Below, piece after piece: positions 9,149 through 19,162 of a stretch of DNA of 64,000 bases. The translations under genes and the position numbers were made by a program. The stretch is taken from assembly GCF_005280275.1 (NCBI RefSeq), contig NZ_CP040021.1, positions 335,001-399,000 on the forward strand, read 5' to 3'. The notes beneath the pieces are model-generated. The model was given only the letters and a program-made list of their open reading frames with translations. It ran no database searches and had not been told where the DNA came from. Origin of the DNA: Salinivibrio kushneri. Lineage in GTDB: Bacteria; Pseudomonadota; Gammaproteobacteria; Enterobacterales; Vibrionaceae. Positions within the stretch are counted from its first letter, which is position 1, and each line of letters starts with the position of its first letter.

Positions 9149-9654
9149 GTCCAGCCATCAAGCTCTCCCATCAACAAGGACGCGGATGGTTAGAAGCCTT
9201 ACTCGTCGTCAGTATTTTGTCGGTGCTGGTGGTGATTGCGATCCCGAAGTTCTACGATTATGAGGCGGATGCCAATGTGTCAGCGCTTAAAGGCTTAAAA
9301 AGCGGTATCGAAAGCGCCATGACGCAAACACACGCATTGGCCGAAAAGAAAAAGGTCAGTGATCAGGCTGAACACACACTGACCGTCAATGGCACGTCCA
9401 TTCGCGTTTCTTATGGCTACCCCGAGATCAGTGCCCTGCCTGAGTTAGTGACGGCGCTGAAGGATGCAACGCGTTGGCAGTTACGACGCTATCCAGATAA
9501 GAATCGGGTCGACTTGATCTGGCTGTTCCATGAGCAGCCCGCGACGGATTGTTACTTAACGTATAACGAGGCAACGGCGTCAACGAAGGCATCGACGCAG
9601 TTGGTGATCCATCAGTCATGCCAATCACCAACCCGAGAAAGACAACAGGAATAA
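9145..9654 (+). CDS. Solitary MshA-like type IV prepilin-like protein
   Basis: This 169-residue protein has a short positive leader (MSPAIKLSHQQG) and a hydrophobic helix (WLEALLVVSILSVLVVIAIP). If cleaved after the glycine, the mature chain would start RGWLE, keeping Gly(-1) and Glu(+5) but not the usual Phe(+1). The following PKFYDYEADANVSALKGLKS resembles the region after the helix in MshA. Two cysteines near the C terminus (DCY and SCQ) could form the usual pilin disulfide. The ATG overlaps the csrD stop and has GGGGA 5 bases before it. No other pilus genes are nearby, so it is a remnant of the MSHA locus or a minor pseudopilin used by another machine. Confidence 0.75.
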   Translation: MSPAIKLSHQQGRGWLEALLVVSILSVLVVIAIPKFYDYEADANVSALKGLKSGIESAMTQTHALAEKKKVSDQAEHTLTVNGTSIRVSYGYPEISALPELVTALKDATRWQLRRYPDKNRVDLIWLFHEQPATDCYLTYNEATASTKASTQLVIHQSCQSPTRERQQE

Positions 9655-9803
9655 TGCGTTGTTGATGGAAAAATCATCAAAATGACAGCGCATTGAAAAA
9701 AAACACAGATCTCATTCAGGTTTACAGCACCGTATCTTGCCGCTTACCTTGCGCGTTGATACATTTAGCTCAATTTGTCTGATTTCATAGCTTGCAGGAT
9801 TAA

Positions 9804-10856
<1,053 letters not shown>

Positions 10857-10889
10857 CGTGACTGCGCCTACAAACAGGTCGTTTTCATT

Positions 10890-11819
10890 ATGAAACCTAT
10901 GTTTGGCAGAGGACCCTCTCTGCAATTGCGCCTGTTTTTCGCTCTTTTACTATCAGTCAGCCTTATGCTGGCTGATAGTCGTCTTGATGCGTTCGCTGGG
11001 GTGCGTTATTTCCTAAACACGTTGGTGGCGCCGCTACAATATGCGTCCAACGTCCCGCGCGACACGCTAGATGAACTGGTGATGCAGTTTCGCTCTCACC
11101 AACGTTTGGTGGCAGAGAACCGTGCATTGCGAAAGCAGGTGTTACAACTGGAAAGTGATCAGCTTCTGTTAGCGCAGACAGAGCGTGAAAATCAGCGTCT
11201 ACGCGAGCTGCTGGGCTCGTCGTTTATTCGTGATGAACGCAAAATGGTGGCTGAAGTCATGGCCGTTGACTCGGACCCTTATAAACATCAAGTCATGCTA
11301 GATAAAGGGCGGACCAATGGCGTTTATGAAGGGCAACCAGTGATCAACGAGCACGGGGTAGTTGGCCAAATTGCGTATGTGGGTGCCCACAATAGCCGCG
11401 TGCTACTGCTGACCGATCCCACCCATGCGATCCCCGTTCAGGTCATGCGCAATGATATTCGGGTGATTGCGTCTGGGCGCGGGTCGACCCACTACGTCGG
11501 GTTGGACAATATTCCTAGCAGCACAGACATTAAAGTGGGTGACAAATTAGTCACCTCAGGACTGGGCGGTGTCTTTCCTGAAGGCTACCCGGTTGGCACG
11601 GTGACGGAGTTTTCGTTTGATAACAAGCGCCCGTTTGCGCAAGTGCGCGCCACCACAGCGGTGAAGTTTGATCGTCTGCGTTATCTGCTTTTGGTGTGGC
11701 CTACTCCCGAAAAGGGCGAGAACGCGCGCCCGGATCAGCCTGTCGCGCAGCCGTCGTCAGACACCGCACCATCACCTGATACAGCGCCATCGTCAGATGG
11801 TGAGGGAGAAGCGCCGTAA
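10890..11819 (+). CDS. mreC: Rod shape-determining protein MreC
   Basis: MreC is a bitopic inner-membrane protein that links MreB to the periplasmic elongasome. The 309-residue protein has an N-terminal transmembrane helix (LQLRLFFALLLSVSLMLADS), a coiled coil around residues 65-110 (ENRALRKQVLQLES) and two beta-barrel domains with the family segments VINEHGVVGQI and VGDKLVTSGLGGVFPEGYPVG. The C terminus is a disordered tail rich in Pro, Ser and Asp that looks like a short repeat (PSSDTAPSPDTAPSSD). Its stop overlaps the mreD start by one base. Confidence 0.96.
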   Translation: MKPMFGRGPSLQLRLFFALLLSVSLMLADSRLDAFAGVRYFLNTLVAPLQYASNVPRDTLDELVMQFRSHQRLVAENRALRKQVLQLESDQLLLAQTERENQRLRELLGSSFIRDERKMVAEVMAVDSDPYKHQVMLDKGRTNGVYEGQPVINEHGVVGQIAYVGAHNSRVLLLTDPTHAIPVQVMRNDIRVIASGRGSTHYVGLDNIPSSTDIKVGDKLVTSGLGGVFPEGYPVGTVTEFSFDNKRPFAQVRATTAVKFDRLRYLLLVWPTPEKGENARPDQPVAQPSSDTAPSPDTAPSSDGEGEAP

Positions 11820-12307
11820 TGGCAAATGTGACATTTCGTGGCCAGTTTGTCATCTGGCTCTCTTTTATCATTGCGCTGATTTTGCAAGCGGCTCCCTGGC
11901 CGGGGGAACTGGCTCCCTTTCGTCCTTCTTGGGTCTTGCTCGTCACGTTTTATTGGGTGCTGGCATTACCCCATCGGGTGAATGTTGGTACGGCGCTAGT
12001 ACTCGGCCTGTTATGGGATTTAATGTTGGGCTCAACCCTTGGGGTGCGCGGCTTGATGATGGCGATTTTGGTCTACATCGTGGCGCTGAACTTTCAATTG
12101 TTACGCAACATGTCGTATTGGCAGCAGGCACTCTTGTTGGCATTACTGACCTTGGCGGGAAAATTGATCGAGTTCTGGGCGGAGTACTTGGTGTCTAACG
12201 TACAGTTTAACCCAGAGCAGCTTTGGGCCGGTGTGCTTAACTTTATACTCTGGCCTTGGATCTTTCTGTTATTGCGCCGTTTACGTCGTCGCTTTGCCAT
12301 TCGCTAA
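11819..12307 (+). CDS. mreD: Rod shape-determining protein MreD
   Basis: MreD is the small polytopic partner of MreC. The 162-residue protein is highly hydrophobic with about five predicted transmembrane helices and the family signature FRPSWVLLVTFYWVLALPHRVNVG followed by GLLWDLMLGSTLGVRG; it ends with a basic tail (RRLRRRFAIR). The ATG shares its first A with the mreC stop (TAATG), which suggests translational coupling. Confidence 0.95.
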   Translation: MANVTFRGQFVIWLSFIIALILQAAPWPGELAPFRPSWVLLVTFYWVLALPHRVNVGTALVLGLLWDLMLGSTLGVRGLMMAILVYIVALNFQLLRNMSYWQQALLLALLTLAGKLIEFWAEYLVSNVQFNPEQLWAGVLNFILWPWIFLLLRRLRRRFAIR

Positions 12308-12330
12308 CGCACTAATCGTAAAGAGGTATC

Positions 12331-12897
12331 ATGAGCTGTGACTTATATCTGGCCTCGGGGTCGCCTCGACGTCATGAATTACTCACCGAAATGGGGGTGA
12401 ATTTTTCCCGTGTGGTGGTCGATGTAGCGGAGCAACAACAGGCCGGTGAGTCCCCTTACGCCTACGTGTCGCGCTTATCGCAAGACAAGGCACGAGCAGG
12501 GGTGGTGCAAACCGGTGGCCATACCCCGGTGCTCGGTGCGGATACTATTGTGGTAGATGGCGAGCAGGTACTCGAAAAGCCTGATGATAAAGCGGAGGCA
12601 GTCCGAATGCTTAAGCAACTGTCAGGACGCGAGCACCAAGTGATGACCGCGGTCACTGTCGCCAATGCCATGAAGCAGATCACCACTGTGGTGACCACCA
12701 AGGTATGGTTTTGTACGCTCAGTGATGAGCAGATTGAGGCGTATTGGCAATCGGGCGAGCCCGTCGATAAGGCTGGCGCCTATGCGATTCAAGGGCTGGG
12801 CGGTAAATTTGTGACACGTATTGATGGTAGCTATCACGCCGTGGTTGGTTTGCCACTGTATGAAACCGAGCAGCTGCTCAAACAATTTTCGGTCTGA
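12331..12897 (+). CDS. yhdE: Maf-family dTTP/UTP pyrophosphatase
   Basis: Maf proteins hydrolyse non-canonical or excess nucleoside triphosphates to the monophosphate. The 188-residue protein starts MSCDLYLASGSPRRHELL, containing the Maf signature ASxSPRR, and has VLGADTIVV (catalytic Asp) near residue 70 and the KAGAYAIQG block near 148. The YhdE subfamily, next to mreD and rng in gammaproteobacteria, acts on dTTP and UTP. It lies 23 bases after mreD and is followed by rng, as in E. coli and Vibrio. Confidence 0.93.
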   Translation: MSCDLYLASGSPRRHELLTEMGVNFSRVVVDVAEQQQAGESPYAYVSRLSQDKARAGVVQTGGHTPVLGADTIVVDGEQVLEKPDDKAEAVRMLKQLSGREHQVMTAVTVANAMKQITTVVTTKVWFCTLSDEQIEAYWQSGEPVDKAGAYAIQGLGGKFVTRIDGSYHAVVGLPLYETEQLLKQFSV

Positions 12898-12944
12898 GCG
12901 CACATCTGTCGCTAGGCCCCACTTTTGAGAGATTCGGGGAAACC

Positions 12945-14414
12945 ATGAGTGCGGAACTGCTAATAAACGTCACCCCTAGCGAGACGAGGGTGGCGATGAT
13001 TGATGGGGGGAACCTCCAAGAAATCCATATCGAACGTGAAGCAAAGCGTGGCATTGTAGGCAATATCTACAAAGGCAAAGTCAGTCGTGTGTTGCCTGGC
13101 ATGCAGGCAGCCTTTGTCGATATTGGCCTAGAGAAAGCGGCGTTCTTACATGCCTCAGATATTGTTCCTCATACCGAGTGCGTGTCGGAAAATGAGAAGC
13201 AACAATTCCAAGTGCGCGATATCTCCGAACTGGTTCGCCAAGGGCAAGATATTGTGGTGCAAGTGGTCAAAGATCCGCTGGGCACCAAGGGCGCGCGTCT
13301 TACCACCGATATTACCTTGCCTTCGCGTTATCTGGTCTTTATGCCGGGAGCGGCCCATGTTGGGGTATCACAACGCATTGAAAGTGAAGATGAACGTAAG
13401 CGCCTAAAAAGCATTGTCAGTGATTACTGTGACGAATTGGGTGGTTTTATTATCCGTACTGCCGCTGAAGGGGCAACAGACAATGAGATGGCACAAGACG
13501 CCGCTTTTTTAAAGCGTTTGTGGAATAAGGTGTTAGAGCGTCGCACGCGTTATCCCGCCAAATCCATGCTGTATGGTGAGCTGGCACTGGCACAGCGCAT
13601 TGTGCGTGACTTTGTCGGGACCGAGCTGGATTTAATTCGGGTGGATTCCAAGCAAGCCTATGAAAAACTCCAAGAGTTCACCTCTGAGTTTGTGCCGGAG
13701 CTGGCCGGTAAATTGGTGTATTACGACGGCCAGGTGCCGATTTTTGACATGTACGACACCGAAAATGAAATCCAACGCTCATTGGAGCGAAAGGTTCAGC
13801 TCAAGTCTGGCGGCTATCTGATTATCGATCAGACCGAGGCGATGACCACCATTGATATTAATACAGGTGCGTTCGTCGGGCGTCGGAACCTGGATGAGAC
13901 TATCTTTAATACTAATATTGAGGCCACACGTGCGATTGCTCGCCAATTGCGGCTAAGAAACCTAGGCGGGATCATCATTATCGATTTTATCGATATGAGC
14001 ACCGATGAGCACCGGCGTCGCGTGTTGCACTCACTCGAGCAGGCGCTCAGCCAAGACAGGGTAAAAACCAATATCAATGGCTTCACCCAGCTAGGGCTAG
14101 TGGAAATGACACGCAAACGCACGCGAGAAAGTATTGAACATGTGCTGTGCGGTGGCTGTCCAACCTGTGACGGACGAGGCTCGGTCAAAACGGTAGAAAC
14201 CGTCTGCTACGAAGTGCTACGTGAAATCACGCGCGTTAACCGCATTTATGAAGCGGATAAGTTTGTGGTGTACGCGGCCCCGGCGGTGATTGAGGCATTG
14301 GCAGAGGAAGATTCGCACCTTGTGGCGGAGTTGGAAGTGTTTATTGGCAAGCAAGTGAAAGTGAAATCCGAGCCTTTATACACGCAAGAACAGTTTGATG
14401 TAGTAATGATGTAA
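12945..14414 (+). CDS. rng: Ribonuclease G
   Basis: RNase G is the short paralogue of RNase E. It matures the 5' end of 16S rRNA and cuts some mRNAs. The 489-residue protein has an S1-like domain early (GNIYKGKVSRVLPGMQAAFVDIG), the catalytic DNase I-like region with MTTIDINTGAFVGRRN (metal-binding Asp) and IIIIDFIDM, and the zinc-link cysteines CGGCPTC near residue 404. It lacks the long C-terminal scaffold of RNase E. It lies between maf and yhdP in the conserved order. Confidence 0.97.
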   Translation: MSAELLINVTPSETRVAMIDGGNLQEIHIEREAKRGIVGNIYKGKVSRVLPGMQAAFVDIGLEKAAFLHASDIVPHTECVSENEKQQFQVRDISELVRQGQDIVVQVVKDPLGTKGARLTTDITLPSRYLVFMPGAAHVGVSQRIESEDERKRLKSIVSDYCDELGGFIIRTAAEGATDNEMAQDAAFLKRLWNKVLERRTRYPAKSMLYGELALAQRIVRDFVGTELDLIRVDSKQAYEKLQEFTSEFVPELAGKLVYYDGQVPIFDMYDTENEIQRSLERKVQLKSGGYLIIDQTEAMTTIDINTGAFVGRRNLDETIFNTNIEATRAIARQLRLRNLGGIIIIDFIDMSTDEHRRRVLHSLEQALSQDRVKTNINGFTQLGLVEMTRKRTRESIEHVLCGGCPTCDGRGSVKTVETVCYEVLREITRVNRIYEADKFVVYAAPAVIEALAEEDSHLVAELEVFIGKQVKVKSEPLYTQEQFDVVMM

Positions 14415-14417
14415 TCC

Positions 14418-17400
14418 ATGGCCTGGATGAGAAAGGGTATGCGCTGGCTAACGGTCAGCGCCATCAGTGTCATCGTGATAACCGCCTTGCTAATCGGCGG
14501 TTTGCGCTTTCTATTGCCCAATATGGATATATTGCAAGCCCCATTGCGGCAATGGGTGTCTGAGCAAACCGGCTTTAGTGCGCAAGTGGAAGGCATTGCC
14601 GGCCAGTGGCGCAATCTAACGCCGTCATTGCAACTTGAAAACGTCGCGCTCGCCACCAGCGACAACGGCCCCCCGCTGTTAACCGCTCGCGCCATTAATT
14701 TGCAATTGGATGTCTCTGCCACCCTCATTCGGCGTCAGCCCGTCTTTTCTCATGTCACCCTCGATGGACTGGTGTTCGATACCGGTCAACTACCCGATAA
14801 AAACACCCAAGCGGGTGTGCGAGAGCGACTAGAAGACTTATTCTTGGCGCGGTTGGGACAATTTTCCATCCCCAATGCCAAGGTGATCCTGGTCACCCCT
14901 TCGCTGGAAACCCAAACACTGGTGATCAGTGATTTGTTTTGGCGCAATAACCAAGGTGAGCACCAGGTACAAGCCAGGCTTGGCATGCAAGGCACGCAAC
15001 TCGATAAGGTCCGCGTGAATGCCGCTTTCCGCGAAACGGACGGCTTGAGTACGTTAACGGGCGACGTTTATTTGGCCAGTGAGGCGATGGATATTGCCCC
15101 TTGGCTGACGGAAAAGCTGACGCCATCCGCCACGATCAACACCGCGCGTTTAGACGCAAAAGCCTGGGTCAGGGTGGAGCAGGGGCGTGTCGACAATGGG
15201 CTATTGTCGATTGATCATTTCGCGTTAGCGTGGCAAGAGGATGAGCACCAAGCGAAGCAATGGGCGATAAAAGACAGTCAGGTTCAGTGGCAGGCCGTCG
15301 ATGAACAGACGTGGCGTCTCGACACGGATGGGCTATGGGTACAAACCGGCGCGACCACTCAGGCAGCGCTGTCACAGCTCTCTTGGCAGGGGGCGCTCGA
15401 CAACTGGCGTCTCAATGCGGCGAATGTTGATATTGCCTCTTTACGGCCTTTGCTTGGGCTTGCCAGTCAATCGGCGCAACAGCACAGTGTGGCGGCCGCT
15501 TTATCGCCATCAGGCCAGATCCGTTCGTTGGCGTTGAGTAAAGCACCTGACGCCCCGTTGCGTTATCAAGCGACCCTGGATAAGGTCTCAGCCAAGCGCT
15601 GGGGCTATCTGCCTGCGTTCCAAGGCCTGAGTGCAACCCTCTCTGGGCAAGGTCAGCAAGGGCAAGCACAGCTTGAGCTTGGCGCACAATCCTTGCCTTA
15701 CGGCGACTTTTTTCAAGCGCCGCTGCCGCTTGAACACGGTGCGTTGACCCTCAATTGGCAGCCCACCAAACAAGGCTTGTCAGTATGGAGTGAGCAGGCA
15801 GTGGTTAAGGGGGCAGACGTGCAAGGGCAAGGCGCATTTCGTCTGGATATTCCCTCAAAAGGCGCGCCTTTTTTGGCGTTATACGTGCAGGCCGACGTAT
15901 CGGATGCTGGGCAGACATGGCGCTATCTCCCTACCCGGGCATTGCCTGACTCGTTAACCGATTACCTTTCTCGCGCCATTCAAGCCGGACGGGCCAAAGA
16001 CAGTGAAATTCTTTGGTTTGGTGCCCTCGATGCGTTTCCTTACCAGGATCACAGCGGCATTTTTCAAGCCAAGGTACCGCTTCGCGGCGGGGCGTTTAGC
16101 TTTAACACCGCTTGGCCGACGTTGACGGAGCTCGACGCCCGTTTACTGTTTGAAAATGCGCGCTTAGCGATTGAGGGGGACCATGTTCGTTTGGGCGACG
16201 CCGTCAGTCGCCAAGTGCAAGCTGAGATTGCCGATATGACCCAGCCGGACAGCGAACTCGATATTCACGCGTCATTGGCGGCAACCGGATCGGCTGTCCG
16301 CCAATACATGCTGGCGACGCCTTTAGTAGACACGGTGGGGGCGGCCTTGACTCATGTGCAAGTCGATGGGCTGGTTAATGCTAACCTAGGGCTCAATATC
16401 CCGCTCAATGGTGAGCAGCCTCATGCCGAGGGGAGAGTGCGCTTTACCGGCAACCAGGTATCGATTCAGGCACCCGATATGCAACTGGATAACCTATCCG
16501 GCGAGCTGGCCTTTAGCGACGACACCCTCACCACTCAGTCGATGCAGGCTCAATGGTTAGGGCAGCCCGTCAACCTCCAGTTTACGGGTGAAACCGTAGC
16601 GGCCGGGTATCAGCTTGACTTAGGTATGGATGCGGATTGGGATGTGGTGCCATTGCTGGACATGCTTTCGTTGCCACTTGACGCTTACCTGGCGGGCGGT
16701 GCACGTTGGCAGGCGGGGCTCGATTTAACCTTAAATGATACCGGTTTTGATTATCGGCTCGGTGTGGATGTCGATACCACGCCGCTGCAGTCGACGTTGC
16801 CCGCGCCACTTAACAAACCACGCTGGCAAAAAGGGCAGGCCCGTATCGAGGCGACCGGGAACAGTGAAGGCTTGACCGGGCGTGTGGCGCTTCCTGGTGT
16901 GAATTATCAAGCGCGCATCAATACCCAAGGCCGGCGTCCGCAGTTTACTGCCAGTCAATGGCAGATTGGTGAGCAAGGTAGCCGCTTATTGGCAACGCGT
17001 GGTCATCGTTTTGATCTAAAGCTTGAGCAACTCGATCTCGCGGCTTGGAAGCGAGTTTGGCAGCAGGCCAGCCAATCCTGGCCGAGCGGAAGCGGGCCAT
17101 ATCCTGCTTTACCCATGCCGCAGCGTATTAATGCCAAGATCGAGACGGTGAGAGCAGACCCTTTAGCGTTTCACGATGTGTCTTTAGCGGCGCGACACAA
17201 AGCCGAGGGCTGGGATCTGTTAATGGGCAGTCGTGAGCTAAGCGGGCAAGCCATGTGGCCGACACAGGGGCGCTTGAACGTTGAGATTGATCATTGGCAT
17301 ATCAATCGTCGGTTAACCGAGGACGAACAGACGACGGATAAGCCGCTTTTTGAACCTGTGGATACCCGGGCGAGTCCGGAAGAGAAAGCTTTGCTTGCTG

Positions 17401-18275
17401 CGATTCCGCCGACACACTTGGTGATTGAGGATCTGTGGTTGCAAGGGTATCGGCTCGGGCGCGTTGAGGCGGTACTCGATAAGAAAGCCTCACAGGTCGA
17501 CCTGACTTCTCTGACGCTGGAGAGTGGGAAAAACCACGCGTCCATCAGCGGCCATTGGTTGATTGATGAGCAAGGCCATCATCAAACCGCGTTAACCCTC
17601 GCGCTAGGCGGGGAGAGTACGTCAGATCTCATGGGACGATTTGGTATCAGTGGCGGGATCCAAGATGCCAGCTTCACAACGCAAGCCTCGTTAGATTACG
17701 CGGGTCTGCCTTGGAAAGTCGATATTGCCAGCCTTAATGGTGATATCCGCTCTGATGTTAAAGACGGCTATATAAGCGGGGTGGGAGGCGCTGGGAAGCT
17801 GTTAGGGCTTTTCAGTCTCGACTCCATTCTGCGTAAAATTCAGCTCGATTTTTCGGGCGTATTTGAAGATGGTTTGGCCTTTGATGACATTACCGGGCGG
17901 GCTGTGATCACAAATGGCGTGGTTGTGACGGATAATATCCGCATGGATGGGATTGCCGGTGATATGGTTATTAAAGGGATTGCCAATTTGGTGACCAATC
18001 GCGTGAACGCCGATGTGCGGTTTACGCCGGATATTACCTCTGGGATCCCAGTACTGAGCGCATTTGCGGTCACGCCGCAGACGGCGCTGTATGTGTTAGC
18101 GGTCACCACCGCCATTTCACCCGTGGTGGACGTTTTCACCCAAGTCCGTTATCAAGTAAGCGGGCCGATAGGGACGCCCGATATCCGGGAAGTGTCGCGT
18201 GATAAAGAGGCACTCGCTTTGCCAGCCGACGCGACGGAACGATTGCGCCAACAAGCAGAAAACGCCAAGGAGTGA
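14418..18275 (+). CDS. yhdP: YhdP-family AsmA-like envelope protein
   Basis: YhdP is a giant AsmA-like protein, one of three (with TamB and YdbH) thought to form a bridge for phospholipid transport from inner to outer membrane. The 1285-residue protein has an N-terminal anchor helix (about residues 10-33), a very long beta-rich periplasmic part with no cysteine-rich domain, and the conserved AsmA-like C-terminal end (DIRSDVKDGYISGVGGAGKLLG, then ADVRFTPDITSGIPVL). Size and the rng-yhdP-nitrilase order are standard. It begins 3 bases after rng and its end overlaps the ribosome site of the nitrilase gene. Confidence 0.93.
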   Translation: MAWMRKGMRWLTVSAISVIVITALLIGGLRFLLPNMDILQAPLRQWVSEQTGFSAQVEGIAGQWRNLTPSLQLENVALATSDNGPPLLTARAINLQLDVSATLIRRQPVFSHVTLDGLVFDTGQLPDKNTQAGVRERLEDLFLARLGQFSIPNAKVILVTPSLETQTLVISDLFWRNNQGEHQVQARLGMQGTQLDKVRVNAAFRETDGLSTLTGDVYLASEAMDIAPWLTEKLTPSATINTARLDAKAWVRVEQGRVDNGLLSIDHFALAWQEDEHQAKQWAIKDSQVQWQAVDEQTWRLDTDGLWVQTGATTQAALSQLSWQGALDNWRLNAANVDIASLRPLLGLASQSAQQHSVAAALSPSGQIRSLALSKAPDAPLRYQATLDKVSAKRWGYLPAFQGLSATLSGQGQQGQAQLELGAQSLPYGDFFQAPLPLEHGALTLNWQPTKQGLSVWSEQAVVKGADVQGQGAFRLDIPSKGAPFLALYVQADVSDAGQTWRYLPTRALPDSLTDYLSRAIQAGRAKDSEILWFGALDAFPYQDHSGIFQAKVPLRGGAFSFNTAWPTLTELDARLLFENARLAIEGDHVRLGDAVSRQVQAEIADMTQPDSELDIHASLAATGSAVRQYMLATPLVDTVGAALTHVQVDGLVNANLGLNIPLNGEQPHAEGRVRFTGNQVSIQAPDMQLDNLSGELAFSDDTLTTQSMQAQWLGQPVNLQFTGETVAAGYQLDLGMDADWDVVPLLDMLSLPLDAYLAGGARWQAGLDLTLNDTGFDYRLGVDVDTTPLQSTLPAPLNKPRWQKGQARIEATGNSEGLTGRVALPGVNYQARINTQGRRPQFTASQWQIGEQGSRLLATRGHRFDLKLEQLDLAAWKRVWQQASQSWPSGSGPYPALPMPQRINAKIETVRADPLAFHDVSLAARHKAEGWDLLMGSRELSGQAMWPTQGRLNVEIDHWHINRRLTEDEQTTDKPLFEPVDTRASPEEKALLAAIPPTHLVIEDLWLQGYRLGRVEAVLDKKASQVDLTSLTLESGKNHASISGHWLIDEQGHHQTALTLALGGESTSDLMGRFGISGGIQDASFTTQASLDYAGLPWKVDIASLNGDIRSDVKDGYISGVGGAGKLLGLFSLDSILRKIQLDFSGVFEDGLAFDDITGRAVITNGVVVTDNIRMDGIAGDMVIKGIANLVTNRVNADVRFTPDITSGIPVLSAFAVTPQTALYVLAVTTAISPVVDVFTQVRYQVSGPIGTPDIREVSRDKEALALPADATERLRQQAENAKE

Positions 18276-18277
18276 GC

Positions 18278-19096
18278 ATGATGAAAGCAGGTGTTGTCCA
18301 GATGACATCCAGCGCCGATCCCAGCCACAACATGAAGGCATTGCAAGCCAGTTTACATCGGTTAAGCGAGCAAGGGGTGAAACTGGCTCTCACCCCAGAA
18401 AATGCCCTAGTGTTTGGCGGCAAACAAGATTATCAGCGCCATGCAGAGCGATTGGGTCATGGTCCACTGCAGCAACAGCTTGCCGAACTGGCCCATCATT
18501 ACGACCTTTGGCTGGTGGTGGGCGCCTTTCCGATTCAAAACGACAATGGCATGTTAAGCAGTACGAGCTTGGTGTTTGACAACGCCGGACACCTGCGCGG
18601 CAGTTACGACAAATTGCACTTATTTGATGTAGAAGTGGCCGATGCCCACGGACGGTATTGCGAGTCTGACTACTTTGAGGCCGGTGATCGTCTCGCCACA
18701 CTCGATACGCCGTTCGGCTGCCTTGGATTAAGTATCTGCTACGATGTTCGCTTTGCCCCCATGTATCAAGCGCTACGCGCCCAAGGTGCCGATATCATAA
18801 CCGTGCCAGCGGCCTTTACCCGCGTGACCGGTCAAGCGCATTGGGAAACCTTGTTGCGGGCGCGAGCAATAGAAACCCAATGCTGGGTAATTGCGGCAGG
18901 GCAGTGTGGTGAGCATAGCAAAGGACGCCAAACTTGGGGACACTCGATGATCATCGATCCCTGGGGACAGGTCGTGGCGTCGCTGGGAAGTGAGCCCGGC
19001 GTGACCTGGGCTGAGCTTGATTTAAGCATGGGGGAATCCATTCGGCATAAGATGCCCGTACTGTCTCATACCCGGTTGCAAAGCCAACTGAAATAG
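18278..19096 (+). CDS. Carbon-nitrogen hydrolase (nitrilase superfamily, deaminated-glutathione amidase-like)
   Basis: This 272-residue protein has the Glu-Lys-Cys catalytic triad of the nitrilase superfamily: Glu in LTPENALVF, Lys in YDKLHLFDV and Cys in LSICYDVRF. The close family in this genomic position is YbeM/NIT1-like, whose members hydrolyse deaminated glutathione as metabolite repair; the substrate here is inferred. The ATG at 18278 has AAGGAG 5 bases upstream. A GTG at 18272 overlaps that ribosome site, so it is less likely. It lies between yhdP and tldD, as in Vibrio and E. coli relatives. Confidence 0.88.
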   Translation: MMKAGVVQMTSSADPSHNMKALQASLHRLSEQGVKLALTPENALVFGGKQDYQRHAERLGHGPLQQQLAELAHHYDLWLVVGAFPIQNDNGMLSSTSLVFDNAGHLRGSYDKLHLFDVEVADAHGRYCESDYFEAGDRLATLDTPFGCLGLSICYDVRFAPMYQALRAQGADIITVPAAFTRVTGQAHWETLLRARAIETQCWVIAAGQCGEHSKGRQTWGHSMIIDPWGQVVASLGSEPGVTWAELDLSMGESIRHKMPVLSHTRLQSQLK

Positions 19097-19162
19097 CGCA
19101 CCCTCGGCGCGTTATCTTTTTTCTCGGCTGCCGGCTCGGCAGCCACAACCAAGAGTAAACGA

